Part shown: positions 25,545 through 34,470 of the stretch, piece after piece
Layout: every line of letters starts with the position of its first letter
Position numbering within the stretch: position 1 is the stretch's first letter
Assembly: GCA_012837385.1 (NCBI GenBank)
Contig: DURH01000041.1
Span: 1-42,688, forward strand
Origin: Bacillota bacterium
GTDB taxonomy: Bacteria; Bacillota; Limnochordia; Darwinibacteriales; Darwinibacteriaceae
Direction: 5' to 3'
DNA length: 42,688 bases
The notes under the pieces: model-generated
Told to the model about the DNA's origin: nothing
Seen by the model: only the letters and a program-made list of their open reading frames with translations
Database searches by the model: none
Translations under genes and position numbers: made by a program

Positions 25545-26579
25545 ATGGTGAAGCAGATTGAAACCGTGGAGCAGGTCGCAGACCTCAGAGTTGAGCAGCC
25601 TAGATTGTTTTCAGCCACGCATGAAGAGATCGCGCAGGGCTTGACCACAGACATTTACTTTGTGAAAACCAAGGAGATCCTCCAGAACATGGGCAGGGAG
25701 GATGCCCAGGTAGTTGCGGAGATCTTTGGCAGGCGCCCTGGTGTGTTTGCCGGGCTTCCAGAAGTCAAAGTGCTTCTAGAAAGCTTAGGTTTGGAAGTGT
25801 GGAGCTTAGAGGAGGGTGAGCGCTTCGAAGCCAAGGAAGTGGTTATGCGGGTGCATGGGCCTTACTCCAAATTCGGCATTTATGAGACTGCTATCCTAGG
25901 CATACTAGCCAGCTCCAGCGGCTGGGCTACTGCTGCCCGTACCGCCAAGGAAGCTGCAGAAGGCAAGCCTGTGCTCTGCTTCGGTGCACGCCATGTTCAC
26001 CCGGCAGTGGCTCCGGTGATGGAGAGGGCGGCCATTGTAGGTGGCTGTGATGGCGCGTCCTGCATTCTCGGTGCCAAACTGGCTGGATTAGAGCCCTCAG
26101 GAACAGTGCCCCACGCCCTCTTCCTAATTGTCGGGGATACCCTGGAGGCGGCCAAGGCCTATCACAAGTTTATGCCTCCGGAGTCGGCCCGTTCCATGCT
26201 GGTGGATACCTTTAAGGATGAGGTGGAGGAGAGTCTGCGCTTAGCTGCTGACCCAAAGACGGGGCTGCAGTCTGTGCGCCTGGATACCCCCAGTGAACGG
26301 GGGGGAGTCACCCCTGGGCTGATTCAGGAACTGCGGGCTAGGCTGGATCAAGCGGGCTACAGCCACATTAAGATCTTTGTATCCGGCGGCTTGGATCCTG
26401 ATCGGGTCAAGCTGCTCTCCGCGGCTGGTGCCGATGCCTTTGGTGTGGGCAGCTACATCTCCGGTGCCCCTGCCATTGACATGACTATGGATCTGAAGAT
26501 GGTGGACGGCAAGTCCACCAGCAAGCGGGGGCGGATTCCAGGCCTGGCGGAGAACCCCCGGCTGAAGAGAATCCTCTAG
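25545..26579 (+). CDS. pncB: Nicotinate phosphoribosyltransferase
   Basis: NAD salvage enzyme joining nicotinate to PRPP, 344 aa, of the shorter archaeal/Thermotoga-like branch. Motifs: TTDIYFVKTKEIL at the N-terminus, HGPYSKFGIYETAILGILASSSGWAT, FGARHVHPAVAP, TVPHALFLIVGDT and IFVSGGLDPDRVKLL with FGVGSYISG, the phosphate-binding C-terminal strands. ATG 25545 is 8 nt from GAGAGGAG. It probably belongs to the preceding operon by proximity (26 nt), though its function is unrelated to repair. Quinolinate phosphoribosyltransferase is a homologous alternative but lacks this N-terminal pattern. Confidence 0.9.
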   Translation: MVKQIETVEQVADLRVEQPRLFSATHEEIAQGLTTDIYFVKTKEILQNMGREDAQVVAEIFGRRPGVFAGLPEVKVLLESLGLEVWSLEEGERFEAKEVVMRVHGPYSKFGIYETAILGILASSSGWATAARTAKEAAEGKPVLCFGARHVHPAVAPVMERAAIVGGCDGASCILGAKLAGLEPSGTVPHALFLIVGDTLEAAKAYHKFMPPESARSMLVDTFKDEVEESLRLAADPKTGLQSVRLDTPSERGGVTPGLIQELRARLDQAGYSHIKIFVSGGLDPDRVKLLSAAGADAFGVGSYISGAPAIDMTMDLKMVDGKSTSKRGRIPGLAENPRLKRIL

Positions 26580-26725
26580 TCTCCAAATCTATCGGAACTT
26601 TCCAGCGCTTCTAGGCAGGAGATCCTCCCATTGTGGAGAAGAATCGTAAGATAATTGCGGAGAATCGGTGCAAACCATCTTTTCTCCCGCGGATAGCTGG
26701 TGAGAGGAAAGAGAGGGAGGGTGTT

Positions 26726-27736
26726 ATGACCGAGAAACTATTATCAGTAAGAGACCTCAAAACTTATTTCTATACAGATGACGGAGTCATTCCTGCCGTT
26801 GACGGTGTTAGTTTTGAGCTGGATCGGGGGGGCACCATTGGCATCGTCGGTGAGTCAGGCTGTGGTAAGAGTGTGACCTCCCTGACCATTATGGGCCTTG
26901 TTCCCCAACCGCCTGGAAAGATCGAGGGCGGCGTGATTGAGTTTGAGGGCAAAGACCTGCTGAAACTGTCTGAGGCAGAGATGCGCCACATTCGTGGCAA
27001 TGACATCTCCATGATCTTCCAAGAACCCATGACCTCGCTGAACCCCGTGTTCACAGTAGGCAACCAGATTATGGAAGCAATTATGCTGCACCAAGGCGTG
27101 GACAAGGCAGCGGCACGGGAAAAGGCCATTGAGATGCTGCGCCTAGTAGGTATTCCTTCGCCTGAGCAGCGCATTGATGATTATCCTCACCAGATGAGCG
27201 GCGGTATGCGGCAGAGGGTGATGATCGCCATGGCTTTATCCTGCAATCCTAAGCTGCTGATCGCAGACGAACCCACTACCGCATTGGACGTGACCATTCA
27301 GGCTCAGATCCTGGATCTCATGCGCCAGCTCCGGGAGGAACTGGGTACCGCCATCATGATGATCACCCACGACTTGGGCGTAATTGCCGAGCTGGTGGAG
27401 AAGGTTGTAGTAATGTATACCGGCAGAATTGTGGAGGCCGCCGATACCTACACCATTTTCAAGAATCCAAAGCATCCTTATACCATCGGCTTGTTAGCTA
27501 GTATCCCCCGCCTCGATGGCGATGGTTCCAGGCTGCAGGCCATTCCAGGTACCGTTCCCACCCCAGGCAGCTTCCCTGAAGGGTGCGGTTTCCATCCTCG
27601 CTGCCCATTTGCAGCTGAACTCTGCGAGAAGAAACTTCCACCGTCCTTTGACTTGGGCGATAACCATCATGTAGCATGCTGGAAGATAGTGGATTACAAC
27701 GAGAATGCACCTATAGATCAAAGGGAGGTGGGCTAA
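26726..27736 (+). CDS. Oligopeptide/dipeptide ABC transporter ATPase, OppD/DppD type
   Basis: Cytosolic nucleotide-binding subunit, 336 aa. Walker [12 protein letters not shown]-loop [15 protein letters not shown] signature MSGGMRQR and Walker [15 protein letters not shown] are intact. The C-terminal oligo_HPY extension includes KHPYTIGLL and [14 protein letters not shown], whose cysteines can bind an Fe–S cluster in DppD-like proteins. ATG 26726 follows GGGAGG; an in-frame upstream start at 26633 is not favoured. It forms a pair with the next gene, but the two permeases and the binding protein are absent, so they are presumably encoded elsewhere. Confidence 0.93.
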   Translation: MTEKLLSVRDLKTYFYTDDGVIPAVDGVSFELDRGGTIGIVGESGCGKSVTSLTIMGLVPQPPGKIEGGVIEFEGKDLLKLSEAEMRHIRGNDISMIFQEPMTSLNPVFTVGNQIMEAIMLHQGVDKAAAREKAIEMLRLVGIPSPEQRIDDYPHQMSGGMRQRVMIAMALSCNPKLLIADEPTTALDVTIQAQILDLMRQLREELGTAIMMITHDLGVIAELVEKVVVMYTGRIVEAADTYTIFKNPKHPYTIGLLASIPRLDGDGSRLQAIPGTVPTPGSFPEGCGFHPRCPFAAELCEKKLPPSFDLGDNHHVACWKIVDYNENAPIDQREVG

Positions 27737-27739
27737 ACC

Positions 27740-28762
27740 ATGGCTGTGGAAGCAACTGCAAGATCACAACAGAACGAAGTGCTCCTTGAGGTTCGCAACT
27801 TAGTCAAGCATTTCCCCATCCGCCAAGGCATCATCTTTACTAAACAGGTTGGCGCGGTACAAGCTGTGGACGATATCAGCTTCACGGTGAAAAAGGGTGA
27901 AACCCTGGGACTCGTGGGCGAGAGCGGCTGCGGTAAGACCACGACTGGCCGGGTCATTCTGCGCCTGATTGAGCCAACATCTGGTGCAGTGATTTTCGAT
28001 GGCAAGAATGTTCCCGCACTGCCCAAGGATGAACTGCGGGAACTGCGCAAGGACATGCAGATCATTTTCCAGGATCCCTATGGTTCCCTGAACCCCCGGA
28101 TGACAGTGGGCGATATTATCGGAGAGCCTCTCCATATTCACAAGCTGGCCAGAGGTCCTGAGCGGGAGAAAAGGGTGCGGGAGCTCCTGGAGGTTGTAGG
28201 TTTGAGTGCCTTCCATGCCCGGCGCTTCCCCCATGAGTTCTCGGGAGGTCAGAGGCAGAGGATCGGCATCGCCAGGGCCCTGGCTGTCCGTCCCAAGCTG
28301 ATTATCTGTGACGAGCCCGTTTCCGCCCTGGACGTTTCCATTCAGGCGCAGGTTATCAACCTGCTCCAGGATCTGCAGTCGGAGTTCGACCTCACCTATG
28401 TGTTCATCGCCCATGACCTGAGTGTGGTGAAGCACATCAGCGATCGTGTAGCTGTTATGTACCTGGGCAAGATTGTGGAGCTCACAGGGAAACATGAACT
28501 CTACCACAATCCTAAGCATCCGTATACCCAGGCTCTGCTCTCAGCCATTCCTGAGGCCGACCCGACCATCAAGAAGGAACGGATTCTGCTCAAGGGCGAC
28601 GTGCCCAGTCCCATCAACCCACCCAAGGGCTGCCGGTTCCATACCAGGTGCCCCAAGGTGATGGACATCTGCAAAACAGAGGAGCCCAAGTTTGTCGATT
28701 CTGGCGATGGCCACTTTGTAGCCTGCCACCTGGTTCCAGCAGCAGAAGAGAAGGGCGCTTAA
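27740..28762 (+). CDS. Oligopeptide/dipeptide ABC transporter ATPase, OppF/DppF type
   Basis: Second nucleotide-binding subunit, 340 aa. Walker [12 protein letters not shown]-loop [13 protein letters not shown], signature [15 protein letters not shown], Walker [15 protein letters not shown] and the H-loop [12 protein letters not shown] are complete. The C-terminal tail [15 protein letters not shown] and [14 protein letters not shown] are characteristic of OppF. The start is ATG 27740 after GGGAGGTGGG. It lies 3 nt from the OppD-like gene and ends before a terminator (28779–28814). The substrate, peptides or other small solutes, cannot be decided without the binding protein. Confidence 0.93.
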   Translation: MAVEATARSQQNEVLLEVRNLVKHFPIRQGIIFTKQVGAVQAVDDISFTVKKGETLGLVGESGCGKTTTGRVILRLIEPTSGAVIFDGKNVPALPKDELRELRKDMQIIFQDPYGSLNPRMTVGDIIGEPLHIHKLARGPEREKRVRELLEVVGLSAFHARRFPHEFSGGQRQRIGIARALAVRPKLIICDEPVSALDVSIQAQVINLLQDLQSEFDLTYVFIAHDLSVVKHISDRVAVMYLGKIVELTGKHELYHNPKHPYTQALLSAIPEADPTIKKERILLKGDVPSPINPPKGCRFHTRCPKVMDICKTEEPKFVDSGDGHFVACHLVPAAEEKGA

Positions 28763-28778
28763 CGAAAACAGCAAAACA

Positions 28779-28814
28779 AAGTCCTCCGGGGGATGACCTG
28801 CGGAGGACTTTTCT
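28779..28814. terminator. Terminator between OppF-like gene and convergent chemoreceptor
   Basis: Ten-bp stem AAGTCCTCCG (28779–28788) / CGGAGGACTT (28801–28810) followed by TTCTT. On the minus strand the tail after the stem is TGTTTTGCTGTTTT, so it may serve both genes. Confidence 0.82.
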
Positions 28815-28833
28815 TATCTGCGTTTGGCAGAAG

Positions 28834-30888
28834 TTATTCAGCAATTTGATTCTGGAAGTCGGCGATAATGCTCTGCAGCTGTTGCGCCAGTTCTGCCAGG
28901 TTCTGGGCGGAGGCTGCTGTTTCTTCGGTGCCAGCAGCCGTTTGTTCTGTAACATCTCCAATAGCCTGGAATAGGGCCACGGCTTCCTTGGTCTGCTCTG
29001 TTTGAGCCAGGCACTCCTTGGCGATTTCCTGCACCAGCACCTGGGTGTCATTGGCGGCCTTGGTGATTTCCTGGAGGGCCTCCCGTACATCGTGCACTTC
29101 ACGCTGGCCCTTTTCCACGCTTTCCAAAGAACGCACCGTCTCAATTTGAATGCGTCTCAGCACCTGGTCAATTTCCTCCGTGGCATTCTGAGAACGCATG
29201 GCTAAATCGCCTACCTCCTGTGCCACCACGGCAAAACTGCGGCCCTGCTCTCCAGCCCGGGCAGCTTCAATGGCTGCATTGAGGGCCAGGAGGTTAGTCT
29301 GCTCCGCGATATCCCTGATTAGGGCAAGGATACCAGCGATTTCCTTCACCTGCCTGCTCAGGCTGTCCACGGACTGCTTTATGTCGTTCATGCCACCCAC
29401 AGCATCAGCAGCCTGCTCTTCACCCTGGGCGGCTGCTTCTGTGGCGTTGCGGGAAAGGATTACTGCATCCTTAGCCTGCTTCTCCATGGCCAGCATGCCA
29501 GCATTCATTTCCTCAACTTGCTTGGTTCCGCGCAGTACATCTTCACTCTGATTCTGAGCACCTGCAGCCATCTCTTCCATCCCAGCACTAATCTCCTGGC
29601 TGGAGATGGTGAGGGCTTCACTGGCACTGCGGATGCGATGGAGCATCCTGGCCAATTGGGTGGTCATTTCGTTAAAGGCAATGGTGAGGTCTCCAGTCTC
29701 GTCCCTGCGCAGGCGCTTGGGTTTGTACTGGCGCAGCCGGCCTCTGGCCACATCTTGGGCATGGAGGGTCAGCTCCGCCAGGGGCTGGGCAATACCCCGA
29801 GCCATGATCACCGCCGCTACAACAACGATCAAACCGGTGACCAGAATCCCCCCGTAGCCGATGGTGAAGAGCCGGTAGACCAAGGCTAAGGCTTCCTTGG
29901 AGGGTTGGGCGATGCGGACTTCCCAATCGAGGCTGTTAGCTGCCTCCGCCGCCAGATCGACGTTGGCGAACGCAGTGATGGCTTCTGCACCCTGGCTGGT
30001 GCGCCCGGTAGTACCTTCGCTTTCTGCTAGAGCAATCGCCTCTGAGAGCCTGTCTGGGAAGACCTGGACAGCGGCACCTTCAGAAGTGTTTTCCACACTT
30101 AACACCACTTGGCCGGAGCTGAGCAGCTGCAGCTCTCCGCCTTGGATCTCAGAGATGATGGGAACCATGGGATCCGTGAAAAAGCTGAGGGGAACCAAGC
30201 CCCTAATTAGGCCAGCGGGCCTAGGAGAGCCAGTGGCGAGGGTTGATGACCTATAGATGACAGCAGCCATCACAACGCCCAGTTCTTCTTGTCCAGGCAG
30301 CTGCTGGATATCACTGATATAAGTACCATTTTCCAGAGCAGATTGATACCACAACTCATCTAGATGGATAAAGCGCTCGGGCCGCTCCGTGGCTCCCAAG
30401 ACCATACCGTCCAGATTGACCACAATCAGCTGTGAAAACCTGGCGAACTCCGCTACCGTTTCCTCCAGGAAAGTTTGGGTGCGGCTGTTGGCCTCCAGGT
30501 TTCTGGTTTCAGACATGATTTCTTCCATCTCTTCAACTGTCTTGCCCTCCAAGCCCAGCTCCCGCACAACGCTGGTGGGCCTGAGTACCGCCATCTGCTC
30601 GATGGAGGGGTTGACCGTAAGGTTATTGAGATCGTAGACAAGCTGCTGGATGGAATCTGCCACGGAAACAGCAATGCGGCTCGCCTGTTCCGATAGGTTA
30701 GCCTCGACCATAGCCGTTAAGGTGGATTGGGTTTCAGAGATTACAACAACAGTGAGCGCTATGAGTGGCAGTAAGGCAATGAGTACCGAAGCCAGGATCA
30801 GCCGCGCTCTCAGCCGTAGACTAAACCTTCGTCCAGACTTGGAATCTCTCTTCTTTTTTTCTGGTTTTTCTGGTCCGGGGCTGGTCAT
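28834..30888 (-). CDS. Methyl-accepting chemotaxis protein
   Basis: Second chemoreceptor, 684 aa. A basic cytosolic leader (~1–27) is followed by TM1 (~30–52, [20 protein letters not shown]), a ~285-residue extracytoplasmic dCache-like sensor, TM2 (~338–362, [20 protein letters not shown]), HAMP, and the signalling coiled coil. The conserved tip is [37 protein letters not shown] 30888 is preceded by AAGGAG at 8 nt. It shares layout with the receptor at 14281–16143, but the sensor sequence differs, so it likely detects another ligand. It is divergent from the SCIFF gene. No chemotaxis kinase is nearby. Confidence 0.93.
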   Translation of the reverse strand: MTSPGPEKPEKKKRDSKSGRRFSLRLRARLILASVLIALLPLIALTVVVISETQSTLTAMVEANLSEQASRIAVSVADSIQQLVYDLNNLTVNPSIEQMAVLRPTSVVRELGLEGKTVEEMEEIMSETRNLEANSRTQTFLEETVAEFARFSQLIVVNLDGMVLGATERPERFIHLDELWYQSALENGTYISDIQQLPGQEELGVVMAAVIYRSSTLATGSPRPAGLIRGLVPLSFFTDPMVPIISEIQGGELQLLSSGQVVLSVENTSEGAAVQVFPDRLSEAIALAESEGTTGRTSQGAEAITAFANVDLAAEAANSLDWEVRIAQPSKEALALVYRLFTIGYGGILVTGLIVVVAAVIMARGIAQPLAELTLHAQDVARGRLRQYKPKRLRRDETGDLTIAFNEMTTQLARMLHRIRSASEALTISSQEISAGMEEMAAGAQNQSEDVLRGTKQVEEMNAGMLAMEKQAKDAVILSRNATEAAAQGEEQAADAVGGMNDIKQSVDSLSRQVKEIAGILALIRDIAEQTNLLALNAAIEAARAGEQGRSFAVVAQEVGDLAMRSQNATEEIDQVLRRIQIETVRSLESVEKGQREVHDVREALQEITKAANDTQVLVQEIAKECLAQTEQTKEAVALFQAIGDVTEQTAAGTEETAASAQNLAELAQQLQSIIADFQNQIAE

Positions 30889-30974
30889 GGCGTCACTCCT
30901 TCAGCAAAATGATTTCATTCTTAGTTCCGCTTTTAGAGCATATTTCCTGCACTCACTGGAAAAAATAGTGGGTT

Positions 30975-31003
30975 TTGCCATTCAGCCCGCTTTGTGGTAA
31001 AAT
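30975..31003 (+). promoter_or_regulatory. SigA-type promoter for the SCIFF operon
   Basis: TTGCCA (30975–30980), 17 nt, TAAAAT (30998–31003), 30 nt upstream of the SCIFF start codon. Confidence 0.85.
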
Positions 31004-31032
31004 GCAATTGATTAAAGAGAGGAGGCGGGAGC

Positions 31033-31173
31033 ATGAAGAAGCACATCAAAACCCTGAGCGGTACGGCGCTCAAGAACACTTTGATTACCGGCGGATGCGG
31101 TGAATGCCAGACATCCTGCCAATCGGCCTGCAAGACCTCTTGTACTGTTGGCAACCAAGCTTGCGAACGGTAG
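31033..31173 (+). CDS. scfA: SCIFF ranthipeptide precursor (six Cys in forty-five residues)
   Basis: Precursor peptide of 46 aa, too short for usual gene finding. It starts MKKHIKTLSGTALKNTL and then has six cysteines at positions 22, 25, 29, 33, 37 and 44 in GGCGECQTSCQSACKTSC and NQAC. This is nearly the invariant SCIFF sequence found throughout clostridia. The maturase installs thioether cross-links between cysteine and acceptor residues such as threonine; the finished peptide is a ranthipeptide that has been linked in some clostridia to quorum sensing and metabolism. AGGAGG (31020–31025) precedes the ATG. It has its own promoter, and the maturase gene follows after 46 nt. Confidence 0.97.
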   Translation: MKKHIKTLSGTALKNTLITGGCGECQTSCQSACKTSCTVGNQACER

Positions 31174-31175
31174 GG

Positions 31176-31219
31176 ATCCCAAGCAGCCTTCTTACCTAGC
31201 TTAGGAGGTTGCTTGGGAT
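31176..31219 (+). promoter_or_regulatory. Hairpin covering the maturase ribosome-binding site
   Basis: A perfect 10-bp stem ATCCCAAGCA (31176–31185) / TGCTTGGGAT (31210–31219) encloses the Shine–Dalgarno sequence AGGAGG (31203–31208). A further internal pairing, CCTA/TAGG (31195–31198 with 31202–31205) or ACCT/AGGT (31194–31197 with 31206–31209), would mask it. The TTG start begins at the next base. No T-run follows, so translational damping or RNA processing is more likely than termination. Confidence 0.7.
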
Positions 31220-32605
31220 TTGAATTTGCCAATCTTGGGAGTGACATTTTTGCTGGATAAGACTTGTGTGCACACTTTCAGCCAAGGAGGCGTCCACCTT
31301 GCTGTGGACGGAAACTCTGGCGCTGTTCATGTTTTGGATACTGACGCTCTGGAACTGATCAACCTCATTAAGGATAGTGATCGACTTCAGAGCGCTGCTG
31401 ATTTAGAGCGCTTTCTTAGGGAAAATCCCCACTATCAAGAAGTGGGTGAGGAAATTCTGGACTTAGTGGCAGAAGGCCTGCTCTTTAGTACAGATCTCAC
31501 CGAGGTTCCACCCCGGCCGGAGTCTGTGGTCAAGGCACTCTGTTTGAATGTGGCCCATGACTGTAACCTGCGCTGTACTTACTGCTTTGCCTCTACAGGT
31601 GATTTCCAGGGCGGGCGGGAGCTAATGCCCTTGGAAGTGGCCAAGGCGGCGGTGGATTTCTTGATCCGCGCCTCCAAGCACCGCAGACAGCTGGAGATCG
31701 ACTTTTTTGGGGGAGAGCCCTTGCTCAACTGGGATGTGGTGCGGGAGACGGTGCTCTATGCCAAGCAGGAGGCGGAGAAGCACGGTAAGGTGTTTCGTTT
31801 TACCATTACCACCAATGGTTTAGGACTCAATCAGGAGATTGAGGACTTTATCAATGAGCACATGTACAATGTGGTGCTGAGCCTGGATGGGCGGAAGGAA
31901 GTCAATGACCACCTGCGCTATACGGTGGGCCGGAGGGGATCAGTGTATGACACGGTGGTTCCCAAGTATCAGCGGCTGGTACAGGGCAGAGGAAGCAAAA
32001 GCTACTATGTGCGGGGCACCTTTACTGCGCATAATCTAGATTTCTCCGCTGACGTTGCCCATTTGAGCGACCTTGGCTTTGAGCAGATTTCTGTGGAGCC
32101 TGTGGTCACCTCAGAAGCAGAGGAGTGGGCTCTCGGCGAGGAACATGTGCCTAGAATCCTAGAGGAATACGAACGTCTGGCGGATTTATACCTAGAGCGG
32201 CGCGATTCCGGCCAACCCTTCAACTTCTTTCATTTCAATGTGGAACTGAAAAAGGGCCCCTGCCTGTATAAGCGGCTTTCTGGCTGCGGCGCCGGCTATG
32301 AATACCTGGCGGTTACCCCCAAAGGTGAGCTGTTCCCCTGCCATCAGTTTGTAGGTCAGGAGGACTATGTGCTGGGCAGTGTGTGGGAAGGAATTACGAA
32401 TCATGATCTGCCCCTGCAGTTTAAGGATGCCCATGTGCTGAACAACCCCATCTGCAGGGAGTGTTGGGCGAAATACTACTGTAGTGGAGGATGTCCCAAA
32501 AATAACGTGGAGGTAGCAGGAGATTTCCAGGGGGTTGACGAATTATCCTGCATCTTAGAGAAGAAACGTCTCGAGTGTGCCTTCTACATCCAAGCTTGTT
32601 GCTGA
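31220..32605 (+). CDS. scfB: SCIFF maturase, radical SAM thioether-forming enzyme
   Basis: Radical S-adenosylmethionine enzyme with C-terminal SPASM-type auxiliary cluster region, 461 aa, homologous to CteB. The radical cluster motif is C115NLRCTYC122 (CxxxCxxC), followed by DFFGGEPLLNW. The N-terminal ~100 residues form the peptide-recognition domain. The C-terminal part has GCGAGYEYLAVTPKGELFPCHQF and CRECWAKYYCSGGCPKNN, ligands for auxiliary [4Fe–4S] clusters. It would cross-link the cysteines of the peptide encoded just upstream. The start is most likely TTG 31220 (11 nt from AGGAGG); TTG 31226 and GTG 31241 are alternatives, and a hairpin hides the ribosome site. Confidence 0.95.
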   Translation: MNLPILGVTFLLDKTCVHTFSQGGVHLAVDGNSGAVHVLDTDALELINLIKDSDRLQSAADLERFLRENPHYQEVGEEILDLVAEGLLFSTDLTEVPPRPESVVKALCLNVAHDCNLRCTYCFASTGDFQGGRELMPLEVAKAAVDFLIRASKHRRQLEIDFFGGEPLLNWDVVRETVLYAKQEAEKHGKVFRFTITTNGLGLNQEIEDFINEHMYNVVLSLDGRKEVNDHLRYTVGRRGSVYDTVVPKYQRLVQGRGSKSYYVRGTFTAHNLDFSADVAHLSDLGFEQISVEPVVTSEAEEWALGEEHVPRILEEYERLADLYLERRDSGQPFNFFHFNVELKKGPCLYKRLSGCGAGYEYLAVTPKGELFPCHQFVGQEDYVLGSVWEGITNHDLPLQFKDAHVLNNPICRECWAKYYCSGGCPKNNVEVAGDFQGVDELSCILEKKRLECAFYIQACC

Positions 32606-32660
32606 ATGTAGGGTCCTAGACGAAATAGACTAGAACTATTTAAGCAGTGTTTTAGCAGAT

Positions 32661-32738
32661 TCGACCCAGGGACGAAGAAAAACAAGCTGCATGTGGGCAC
32701 TTGGCTTGTTTGGAGTCGCTAGTGCAACCGGCTGGACA
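32661..32738 (+). promoter_or_regulatory. Cyclic-di-GMP class II riboswitch (GEMM-II) aptamer
   Basis: The conserved blocks GGGCACTTG (32695–32703), an inner stem GGCTT/GAGTC (32703–32707 with 32713–32717) and AGTGCAACCG (32721–32730) match the structurally characterised Clostridium acetobutylicum c-di-GMP-II aptamer. GCACT pairs with AGTGC as in that RNA. The upstream AAAAAC corresponds to its purine-rich joining region, and the P2 arm is shorter here. A plausible closing helix is CCAG (32666–32669) / CTGG (32732–32735). The 5' limit is uncertain. It lies directly before a terminator that reuses its 3' strand, and ahead of pilB. Confidence 0.82.
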
Positions 32739-32760
32739 ATAGGTTTCAGCCGGTTTTTTT
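32726..32760 (+). terminator. Riboswitch-controlled terminator before the pilus operon
   Basis: Nine-bp stem AACCGGCTG (32726–32734) / CAGCCGGTT (32747–32755), 12 nt loop, then T residues to 32760. The 5' arm is the conserved 3' strand of the c-di-GMP aptamer, so aptamer folding and termination exclude each other. Confidence 0.9.
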
Positions 32761-32784
32761 GTAAAGAAGTTGGAGGTAGGTCGG

Positions 32785-34470
32785 ATGCGCAAGCGCCTTG
32801 GTGACATTTTGCAGGAGCAGGGCTTAATCGATGAACAACAGTTAGCCGCCGCCTTGGAGGATCAGCGCCGCACTGGTGATCGGCTGGGGCAGAGCCTGGT
32901 TAAGCTCAATTTTGTTACCGCCGGACAGGTGGCTGATGCCTTAAGCCAGCACCTGCTCATTGATCGGGTGGATCTAGCCAGGCGCTATCTGTCACCTGAT
33001 GTGGTGGATTTGATCCCAGCCAGCATTATCACAAGCAAGTATGTCTTGCCATTAGAGATTGAGAACGGCACCTTGGTGTTGGCCATGGCCGATCCTTTGG
33101 ATATCAATGTGATTGATGATCTGCAGCGGATGACAGGCAGGATGATCCGGCCCCTAGTTGCAACCGAGGCTGAGATTGTGGAAGCCTTTCAGCGGACTAG
33201 GGATATTGCCCACAGTGCCAAGGAGCTTTTTGAAGACTTCCGGGAAGAAGAGGACAAAGATGCAGAGCCCATCCAGCAGTACTTAGGTGATGCACCAGGC
33301 GTTCGCCTTGCTAATTTGATTCTAGAGCAGGCTATCACGCAGAAGGTCAGTGATATCCACTTTGAGCCCCATGAGGCCAGAATGAAGGTGCGCTTCCGCA
33401 TCGACGGGCTCCTGCAGGATATTATGGAAATCCCCCGTAACCTTCAGGGTGATGTGAACTCCCGTTTGAAGATTATGTCAGGGCTGGATATCACGGAAAG
33501 GCGCAAACCTCAGGACGGGCGGTTTCAGCTCAACCTGGCGGGTTACGAAGTGGACCTGCGGGTATCGTCCTTACCAACTGTTTACGGGGAGAAACTGGTA
33601 GTCCGGGTGCTGAACAGAACAGGGCATCTGTTGGATCTGGAGGATTTCGGTTTTGAGGCGGACAACCAGCGCAAGATGGAGTCCATGCTCCGCCTCAGCC
33701 AAGGCTTGATCTTGGTTACCGGCCCTACTGGGAGCGGTAAGACCACCACACTCTACGCCTTTTTGAACCGGCTGAATTCGCCGGAGAAGAATATCGTCAC
33801 CGTGGAAGATCCTGTGGAATACAGGATTGACGGAGTAAACCATGTGCAGGTGAACCCCCGGGTAGGCTTGACCTTTGCCACTGGCTTGCGCACTGTGCTC
33901 AGGCAGGACCCCGATGTGATTATGGTAGGGGAGATCCGAGATGAAGAAACCGCGGAAATCGCGGTGCGGGCTGCTCTAACGGGTCATCTCGTGCTTTCCA
34001 CTTTACACACTAACAGCGCCGCAGCCACTGTTTCCCGGTTGTTGAATATGGGTCTGGAGTCCTATATCCTCGGCTCCACCATTATCGGGATTGTGGCGCA
34101 GAGGCTGGTAAGGTCCATCTGCACTGACTGCAGGGTTAAGGAGCCCCTTACTGATCCGGTTATGATCAGGTATATTGAGTCGCTGGGGCTGGAACCCCCG
34201 AAAGAGGTGTACCGCGGCAAGGGATGCCCGGTCTGCCGCAGTACTGGCTATAGGGGGAGGACAGCCATCGCCGAAGTCCTGATCTTCAACAAAGAAATGC
34301 GCCAAGCTGTGGAGCGGGGGGCCGGGGAAGCGGAGATCTTGGATATTGCAGTGCGTTCAGGTATGACCACCCTGCAGCATGCAGCAGTTGAAAAGCTGGT
34401 TAATGGTGTTACCACTGTGGACGAAATCATACGTACAGTTTACAGCGTGGATATGGAGGATGATCTATAG
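32785..34470 (+). CDS. pilB: Type IV pilus extension ATPase PilB with MshEN domain
   Basis: Hexameric cytosolic motor powering pilus assembly, 561 aa. The N-terminus carries two tandem MshEN-type motifs, RLGDILQEQGLIDEQQLAAA (from residue 4) and RLGQSLVKLNFVTAGQVADA, the fold that binds cyclic-di-GMP in MshE and some PilB proteins; the second has Asn where Gly is usual. The ATPase core has Walker A G313PTGSGKT, Asp box, Walker B with VGEIRDEETAEIA and His box, and the zinc cysteines C446, C449, C481 and C484. ATG 32785 is 7 nt from GGAGGT (32772–32777); TTG 32770 precedes that site. It is the first gene of the pilus operon, just downstream of a c-di-GMP riboswitch. Confidence 0.95.
   Translation: MRKRLGDILQEQGLIDEQQLAAALEDQRRTGDRLGQSLVKLNFVTAGQVADALSQHLLIDRVDLARRYLSPDVVDLIPASIITSKYVLPLEIENGTLVLAMADPLDINVIDDLQRMTGRMIRPLVATEAEIVEAFQRTRDIAHSAKELFEDFREEEDKDAEPIQQYLGDAPGVRLANLILEQAITQKVSDIHFEPHEARMKVRFRIDGLLQDIMEIPRNLQGDVNSRLKIMSGLDITERRKPQDGRFQLNLAGYEVDLRVSSLPTVYGEKLVVRVLNRTGHLLDLEDFGFEADNQRKMESMLRLSQGLILVTGPTGSGKTTTLYAFLNRLNSPEKNIVTVEDPVEYRIDGVNHVQVNPRVGLTFATGLRTVLRQDPDVIMVGEIRDEETAEIAVRAALTGHLVLSTLHTNSAAATVSRLLNMGLESYILGSTIIGIVAQRLVRSICTDCRVKEPLTDPVMIRYIESLGLEPPKEVYRGKGCPVCRSTGYRGRTAIAEVLIFNKEMRQAVERGAGEAEILDIAVRSGMTTLQHAAVEKLVNGVTTVDEIIRTVYSVDMEDDL

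Noticed and set aside
32606-32660. Promoter for the pilus operon leader
   Set aside because: Several A/T-rich hexamers exist (TAGACT, TATTTA) but none has a convincing -35 at 16–18 nt; I did not call one.
32661-32738. Class I c-di-GMP riboswitch or cobalamin riboswitch in the pilus leader
   Set aside because: The GCAAAGCC core of class I and the GCCACTG box of cobalamin riboswitches are absent, while class II blocks match.
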